Source of the DNA: CAZYYO01 sp964650965
GTDB lineage: Bacteria; Bacillota; Clostridia; Lachnospirales; Lachnospiraceae
Direction: 5' to 3'
Length of the DNA stretch: 10,163 bases
Assembly (NCBI GenBank): GCA_964650965.1
Contig: CAZYYO010000078.1
Span: 1 to 10,163, forward strand
Within the stretch, counting starts at the first letter, position 1. Each line of letters starts with the position of its first letter. The notes under the pieces are model-generated. The model saw nothing but the letters and a program-made list of their open reading frames with translations. It was not told the origin of the DNA and searched no databases. This document shows positions 5,967 through 10,163 of the stretch, in pieces. Made by a program: the position numbers and the translations under genes.

Positions 5967-6641
5967 ATGAACGACGATAACAACATTTTCGATGAAAATG
6001 ATATGACAGGGAACAATAATCCGACAGAATCATCTCAGACACCAGAGCATCATGCTCAGTCTCAGGAGAACCCATACGGTTACCAACAGAGTAATCCACA
6101 GGGAAACTACTATCAGCAGAACAACCAGCAGGGCAATTATTATCAGCAGCCCTACGGACAGTATCAGCAGACAGGAGCCAATGGTAAGAAGATAGGACAG
6201 GGCTTTGGTATTGCCAGTCTGGTACTGGGAATTATTTCATTAATTCTGTTTTGTACCTGTATTAATATTGTGTTAGCAATTGTTGCTATTATCTTCGGTA
6301 TTATTCAGATTGTGAAGTATGAGAAGAAGGGAATGGCTATTGGAGGTATTGCTACTGCAGGAGCATCCATTTTACTTTTCTTTATTTGCATGGGACTGCT
6401 TGTTTCAAATCAGGATTTTATCCGCAGTATAGAGCAGGATATTATTACCTATGAAAATGATTTTGATTCTAATGATGTAGAGGATTGGAATCATATGATT
6501 GAAAAGTATACAAACGGCAATTATGACATTAATGTAGAAGGCTCTGATGAGGATGGCAACTACAATGTACATATTTCCCCAAATGAGGACGGAACACCTC
6601 AGGTAGATGTTCAGTCGCAGGATGGAGAAGGAACCTTATAA
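5967..6641 (+). CDS. DUF4190-type membrane protein with Q/N/Y-rich N-terminus
   Basis: A 224-residue protein of unknown function. Residues 1-75 are hydrophilic and of low complexity, rich in Gln, Asn, Tyr and Gly, with the unit QGNYYQQ occurring twice (45-51, 55-61). Residues about 79-146 hold the DUF4190-like core: GIASLVLGIISLILF, a second hydrophobic stretch to about 117, KYEKKGMAIGGIAT, then a third segment (about 130-147). The C-terminal 75 residues are acidic (about 150-224), with repeated DxDG/EDG motifs, and probably lie on one face of the membrane. AAAGGAAGG (5952-5960) precedes the ATG. A terminator follows directly. Related Clostridia proteins are annotated only as DUF4190; no function is known to me. 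Confidence 0.85.
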   Translation: MNDDNNIFDENDMTGNNNPTESSQTPEHHAQSQENPYGYQQSNPQGNYYQQNNQQGNYYQQPYGQYQQTGANGKKIGQGFGIASLVLGIISLILFCTCINIVLAIVAIIFGIIQIVKYEKKGMAIGGIATAGASILLFFICMGLLVSNQDFIRSIEQDIITYENDFDSNDVEDWNHMIEKYTNGNYDINVEGSDEDGNYNVHISPNEDGTPQVDVQSQDGEGTL

Positions 6642-6651
6642 TATACGAAAG

Positions 6652-6692
6652 AAAAAATCCATTAAGAACATTAGAGCTTAATGGATTTTTTT
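6652..6692 (+). terminator. Rho-independent terminator after the DUF4190 gene
   Basis: ATCCATTAAG (6657-6666) pairs perfectly with CTTAATGGAT (6677-6686) around a 10-nt loop, with an A-run before and seven Ts ending at 6692. It lies 11 nt after the stop codon, separating this unit from natA. Confidence 0.88.
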
Positions 6693-6714
6693 CATAATAA
6701 GAAAGGGAGAGCAT

Positions 6715-7494
6715 ATGGAAACAATACTAGAAGTAAGGGATTTGTCTAAGACCTTTCCCCTTTCTGCAAAACAGCAGAAAGCACAACATACCAAAGAAAA
6801 AAGAAAAACGGCAGTGGACCATCTGTCTTTTGAAGCCTACAAAGGAGAAATTTATGGACTCTTAGGCCCAAATGGAGCAGGCAAAACCACTACGTTAAGA
6901 ATGCTTTCTACGTTAATCAAGCCGGACACGGGAGATGCATTGATTCATGGCAGCAGCATTGTGTCAGATCCAGATGCTGTTCGTGGTAAAATCGGATTTC
7001 TTACCAGTGAACTTAAGCTGGAGGATTTTTTTACCCCGGATTATTTGTTTGATTTCTTCTCACAGCTTCACGGTGTTTCACCGGAGGTTGCTGCTACAAG
7101 AAAGCAGGAGATGTTTGCACGCTTTGGAATTGATCAGTTTGCACAGACCAAGGTAAAGGACTTATCTACGGGAATGAAACAAAAGACCAGTCTTGTGGTT
7201 TCCCTTGTGCACAATCCCGATATTATTATTTTTGATGAGCCAACCAACGGGTTAGATGTTATTACTGCCAAGGTTGTAACCGATTTTCTTGTGGAATTAA
7301 AGAATCAGGGAAAGACCATTATTGTATCTACTCATATTTTCAGCCTGATTGAGAAGATTTGTGACCGTGTAGGAATTATTATTAATGGACATATGGTGGT
7401 TAGTGAGGCTTTAAGCGAATTGACCCGGGAAAAATGCTTGGAAGATGTGTTCTTTGACATTTATCTTCAGGAAGTAGGTGAAGATTATGAATAA
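6715..7494 (+). CDS. natA: ABC transporter ATP-binding protein, NatA-like
   Basis: The 259-residue ATPase of an ABC-2 type exporter, working on the cytoplasmic face with the permease encoded next. Landmarks are Walker A GPNGAGKTT (51-59, Lys57), signature LSTGMKQK (150-157), Walker B IIIFDEPTNGLD (170-181, Glu175) and the switch histidine His207 in VSTHIF. The Q-loop region reads GFLTSE, as in NatA-type ATPases, rather than the usual LPQ. NatA/NatB of Bacillus export sodium and some toxic compounds; the substrate here is not proven. A short Lys/Gln-rich insertion (about 17-31) lies between the first strands and Walker A. AAAGGGAG ends a few bases before the ATG. The stop overlaps the natB start, indicating translational coupling. 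Confidence 0.92.
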   Translation: METILEVRDLSKTFPLSAKQQKAQHTKEKRKTAVDHLSFEAYKGEIYGLLGPNGAGKTTTLRMLSTLIKPDTGDALIHGSSIVSDPDAVRGKIGFLTSELKLEDFFTPDYLFDFFSQLHGVSPEVAATRKQEMFARFGIDQFAQTKVKDLSTGMKQKTSLVVSLVHNPDIIIFDEPTNGLDVITAKVVTDFLVELKNQGKTIIVSTHIFSLIEKICDRVGIIINGHMVVSEALSELTREKCLEDVFFDIYLQEVGEDYE

Positions 7495-8716
7495 CAATGT
7501 ATTAACAATTATGAAAAAGGAATTACATAGATTTTTTGGAGACAAACGTCTTTTCTTCACTACAGTATTAATGCCTGGATTAATGATTTATGTTATGTAT
7601 TCCATTATGGGAAATACCATGATGAAGCAGTTTTCTACGGATGAAGACTTCCGGGGAACCGTCATTGTAGATAATATGCCGGAAGGATTTGAAAGTGCCT
7701 TTGATACGTTAAATCTTGACGTTGTCTTAGAGCCAGACCAGTCCACCCAGGAGAAGAAGGAACAGGTGAGCGAGGAGCAGGTAAATGCTTACGTTGTATT
7801 CCCAGAGGATTTCTCTCAGAAGGTGGCACAGGTAACAGGAAGCGGCTATACAGGTCAGGACTCAGATGGGAATATTGATATTAACAGCGGAGACTGGATT
7901 CCTAATATTATGGTCTATTATGTGTCCACCAATACAGAGTCTCAGACGGTGTATTCCACCATTGTTGCAATGTTAGATTCCTTTGAATCTTCTGTGGCAA
8001 ATGTATTTGATGTGAACAATTTCCAGGACACCAATGAGACAGGGGATTTGGCCAGCAAAGAGGATGCTACGGGAATGCTGTTTTCCATGATGCTGCCATT
8101 TTTGCTTCTTACCTTTATCTTTACAGGATGTATGTCTATCTCCATTGACTCCATTGCCGGAGAGAAGGAAAGAGGAACCATTGCCACTCTTCTTGTTACC
8201 CCAATGAAACGAAGCCAGCTGGCACTGGGTAAGATTTTATCCTTAAGTATTATTGGATTGCTAAGTGGTGTGTCTAGTTTTGCTGGAACTGCATTATCGT
8301 TACCAAATCTTATGGGGGATTCCATGGGAGAAATCAATGCAGCAGTCTATGGTCCAATTGATTATTTATATCTGTTGTTTATCATTTTATCCACGGTGTT
8401 AGTAGTGGTTGCGGCTATTTCTGTAGTATCTGCTCTATGTCGTAATATTAAAGAGGCATCTACAGCAGTTACCCCATTAATGCTTGTTGTTATGTTTATT
8501 GGGCTATCCTCCATGTTTGCTGGAACTGACGTGAAGCCAATATGGACACGGTGTATTCCTATTTATAACAGTGTAGTTGCTATGGGAGATATCTTTGCAT
8601 TTAATTATCGACCGGCTGATATCTGGCTGGGAGTAGGTGCCAATCTGATTATGGCAACCATTCTGGTGGTTGTTCTTGCCAAGATATTTGACAGCGAGAA
8701 GATTATGAATTCCTAA
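7487..8716 (+). CDS. natB: ABC-2 type permease, NatB-like
   Basis: The membrane partner of the preceding ATPase, 409 residues. One N-terminal helix (about 22-42) is followed by a long extracytoplasmic domain (about 43-195) rich in Asp/Glu/Ser/Thr. Then come five more segments, about 197-219, 247-270, 293-316, 325-346 and 380-400. The GEKERGT motif (225-231) after the second helix is the conserved coupling-helix region of ABC-2 permeases of this type. The ATG at 7487 overlaps the natA stop by eight bases and has AGGTGA at 7476-7481. A GTG at 7478 is possible but lies inside that site. NatB-like is the best name; other ABC-2 exporters of drugs or peptides have the same architecture. Confidence 0.9.
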   Translation: MNNNVLTIMKKELHRFFGDKRLFFTTVLMPGLMIYVMYSIMGNTMMKQFSTDEDFRGTVIVDNMPEGFESAFDTLNLDVVLEPDQSTQEKKEQVSEEQVNAYVVFPEDFSQKVAQVTGSGYTGQDSDGNIDINSGDWIPNIMVYYVSTNTESQTVYSTIVAMLDSFESSVANVFDVNNFQDTNETGDLASKEDATGMLFSMMLPFLLLTFIFTGCMSISIDSIAGEKERGTIATLLVTPMKRSQLALGKILSLSIIGLLSGVSSFAGTALSLPNLMGDSMGEINAAVYGPIDYLYLLFIILSTVLVVVAAISVVSALCRNIKEASTAVTPLMLVVMFIGLSSMFAGTDVKPIWTRCIPIYNSVVAMGDIFAFNYRPADIWLGVGANLIMATILVVVLAKIFDSEKIMNS

Positions 8717-8744
8717 TCTTTTGGCTTGAAGGGAAGTGCACAAT

Positions 8745-9701
8745 ATGTGGCTATGGATATTTATATTTTGTATGGATATGCTGATTCCATTTATGATGAT
8801 TGGTTTTGCAGCATTGTGGAGAAAGCATCCACCAGAAGATATTAACTGGATGTATGGATATCGTACGGAACGCTCCACAAGAAATAAGGAAACCTGGAAA
8901 TTCGCACATCAGTATGTGTCTGGTCTATGGTGGAAATGGGGCTGGGGTCTGTTAGCTCTTACCTGCATTATCTTTGCATATTTTTTTGGAAAAGAAGATA
9001 TGGAGACGATGAAGATGGTTGTTACCTGGTACAGTCTGATTGAGTGTATTCCGTTGGTACTTGTGATTATTCCTACCGAGCGGGCTTTGAAGAAGAATTT
9101 TGACAGTCATGGTGTAAGAATCCTTTCTTCTGATATGCAGTCCAAGGACGGGCAATCCCCAGAGAAAGAAAAATCCGGTAAGAAAATTACGGAAATCCAA
9201 GTTCCAGCCGGCTATGAGATTCGCCAGATGGAGCTGGAGGACTGGCGGGATGTGCAGGATATTTATGCACAAAGTATTCAGGAGGGACGTGCCACCTTTT
9301 CTACCCATATTCCCAGCTACGAAACATGGGATAGGGAACATTTACAGGACTGCCGTTATGTGATAACCAACGGAGAACGGGTTGCAGGCTGGTGTGCAAT
9401 CAGCCCTATGTCAGTGAAATCTGCATACTGGGGAACGGTAGAGGTTAGTCTATATATTGACCAGAACCACAGGAGATGTGGTATGGGCCAGGCACTTCTT
9501 CACCATCTATGTGTGGAAAGTGAGAAGAAAGGCTATTGGAGTCTGTATGCATGTATTTGTGCAGAAAATGAAGGTAGTATTGCCTTACATAAGAAATGTG
9601 GTTTTCGTGTCATTGGCCGAAGAGAAGCGGTGGCGAAAGACCGATTCGATTGCTGGCAGGATACCATCCTAATGGAACGACGCTCCAAAAGAATAAAATA
9701 A
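8745..9701 (+). CDS. SdpI-family membrane domain fused to GNAT acetyltransferase
   Basis: A 318-residue two-domain protein. Residues 1-115 match the SdpI/YhfL family: hydrophobic N-terminal helix, the INWMYGYRTERSTRNKETW signature (33-51), then two more hydrophobic segments (about 65-82 and 92-110). SdpI is the immunity protein against the SdpC toxin in Bacillus. A charged linker (about 120-155) leads to a GNAT domain (157-313) closest to phosphinothricin-type N-acetyltransferases, with acetyl-CoA loop HRRCGMG (242-248) and Glu233 in TVEVSLYI. The start at 8745 is chosen over a GTG at 8736 because AAGGGA (8729-8734) is correctly spaced for it. It follows natB by 28 nt without a terminator and is probably in the same operon. 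The frame is open throughout, so the fusion appears real. Substrate unknown. Confidence 0.88.
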   Translation: MWLWIFIFCMDMLIPFMMIGFAALWRKHPPEDINWMYGYRTERSTRNKETWKFAHQYVSGLWWKWGWGLLALTCIIFAYFFGKEDMETMKMVVTWYSLIECIPLVLVIIPTERALKKNFDSHGVRILSSDMQSKDGQSPEKEKSGKKITEIQVPAGYEIRQMELEDWRDVQDIYAQSIQEGRATFSTHIPSYETWDREHLQDCRYVITNGERVAGWCAISPMSVKSAYWGTVEVSLYIDQNHRRCGMGQALLHHLCVESEKKGYWSLYACICAENEGSIALHKKCGFRVIGRREAVAKDRFDCWQDTILMERRSKRIK

Positions 9702-9741
9702 AAAAAGAAGCTCTTCCTGCATGTCAGGAGGAGCTTTTTTT
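9701..9741 (+). terminator. Rho-independent terminator of the natAB operon
   Basis: A 12-bp stem with one T-G pair (9708-9719 with 9725-9736) and a 5-nt loop, with an A-run before and seven Ts at 9735-9741. It begins at the stop codon of the SdpI-GNAT gene. Confidence 0.93.
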
Positions 9742-9798
9742 GTGCAATAAGACAGTGGGTGGACCAAACAAAATTCATATCAAAAAAAGCAAAACCTA

Positions 9799-9826
9799 TT
9801 GACATTTAAAAAGCAAATGATATAAT
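9799..9826 (+). promoter_or_regulatory. Consensus sigma-A promoter
   Basis: TTGACA (9799-9804) and TATAAT (9821-9826), both perfect, 16 nt apart. The predicted start is near 9833, at the edge of the following operator. Such a strong promoter fits a gene that is held off by a repressor. Confidence 0.88.
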
Positions 9827-9832
9827 CAAATT

Positions 9833-9858
9833 AACATATGAACAAATGCTCATATGTT
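9833..9858 (+). promoter_or_regulatory. 12-2-12 inverted repeat, ArsR/SmtB-type operator
   Basis: AACATATGAACA and the complement of TGCTCATATGTT match at 11 of 12 positions around a central AA; the outer nine pairs are perfect. The layout and the ATATGAACAAAT core resemble operators of the zinc/cadmium-sensing ArsR/SmtB repressors (SmtB, CzrA). It starts at the predicted transcription start, so a bound repressor would block the promoter. The repressor gene is not in the window. Confidence 0.7.
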
Positions 9859-9885
9859 ACAACTAAAAACGCGAAGGAGAATAAT

Positions 9886-10104
9886 ATGAAAAAATCTTAC
9901 AAAATTGAAGTTGACTGTGCAAACTGTGCCAATAAGATGGAGGAGGCAGCAAAGAATACTGCAGGGGTTGCAGACGCAGTAGTAAACTTCATGGCTTTAA
10001 AAATGAATGTGGAATTTGAAGAGGGTCAGGACCCTAAAACTGTGATGAAGCAGGTTTTAAAGAATTGCAGGAAAGTGGAAGATGACTGCGAGATTTATTT
10101 ATAA
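9886..10104 (+). CDS. Heavy-metal-associated (HMA) domain protein, DCxxC type
   Basis: A 72-residue single-domain protein with the ferredoxin-like HMA fold pattern: strand YKIEV, metal loop Asp10-Cys11-Ala-Asn-Cys14, helix MEEAAKNTAGV, strand ADAVVNFMALKMNVEF, helix PKTVMKQVLKNC, strand EIYL. It should bind a soft metal in the cytoplasm and pass it to a P1B-type ATPase. The Asp before the first cysteine matches the zinc/lead-binding DCxxC of ZntA rather than the MTCxxC of copper chaperones, and agrees with the ArsR/SmtB-like operator upstream. AAGGAG (9874-9879) sets the start at 9886; an in-frame ATG at 9838 lies inside the operator. No ATPase gene follows in the window, so its partner is elsewhere. 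The stop overlaps that of a convergent gene. Confidence 0.88.
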   Translation: MKKSYKIEVDCANCANKMEEAAKNTAGVADAVVNFMALKMNVEFEEGQDPKTVMKQVLKNCRKVEDDCEIYL

Positions 10105-10163
10105 TTTCTTTGGCTCAATCACAAATTTTGTGGGATAACGGATTTCGAACATATCTCTTCCTA
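10099..10163 (-). CDS. C-terminal fragment of a convergent gene, unidentified
   Basis: On the minus strand an open frame enters from the right edge and ends with TAA at 10099-10101, reading GRDMFEIRYPTKFVIEPKKL. The composition looks like the end of a real protein, and the other two minus-strand frames are stopped within this stretch. It overlaps the end of the HMA gene by six bases. Too short to name. Confidence 0.5.
   Translation of the reverse strand, partial: GRDMFEIRYPTKFVIEPKKL

Overview
The window looks like chromosomal DNA from an anaerobic Firmicute, most likely Lachnospiraceae/Clostridia. The support is moderate-to-low GC coding DNA, strong AGGAGG-type ribosome binding sites, sigma-A promoters close to TTGACA/TATAAT, and closest family resemblances to clostridial proteins. 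This placement is inference; there is no rRNA or other marker gene in the window.

Layout. Positions 70-2343 (+) hold a PLP-dependent class I/II aminotransferase followed 15 nt later by the adenine glycosylase mutY. A promoter at 2359-2387 then serves a family 2 glycosyltransferase (about 2479-3495, +). It converges on a nicotinate phosphoribosyltransferase gene (pncB, 4012-5460, -). The roughly 516-nt gap between these two stop codons is the most unusual part of the window. It holds two large hairpin modules in opposite orientation that share conserved internal blocks while their helices differ in sequence yet stay paired, with a hairpin-rich linker between them.

Divergent from pncB is a promoter with an overlapping inverted repeat, driving an 86-residue membrane protein and a DUF4190-type membrane protein with a Q/N/Y-rich N-terminus; a terminator closes this unit at 6692. 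Next comes a NatAB-like ABC transporter (6715-8716) followed by an uncommon single-chain fusion of an SdpI-family membrane domain to a GNAT acetyltransferase (8745-9701), closed by a strong terminator. At the right end, a consensus promoter overlaps a 12-2-12 inverted repeat of ArsR/SmtB type in front of a 72-residue DCxxC heavy-metal-binding domain protein. The C-terminal codons of an unidentified convergent gene run off the right edge.

How the genes fit together. Most are housekeeping: amino acid metabolism, oxidised-guanine repair and NAD salvage. The block from 5612 to 9701 is membrane-centred, and natAB plus sdpI-GNAT could act together in ion or toxic-compound resistance (inference). 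The right end suggests zinc/cadmium-responsive metal handling. The structured intergenic region and the folded ribosome-binding region of pncB are the main non-coding features of interest.
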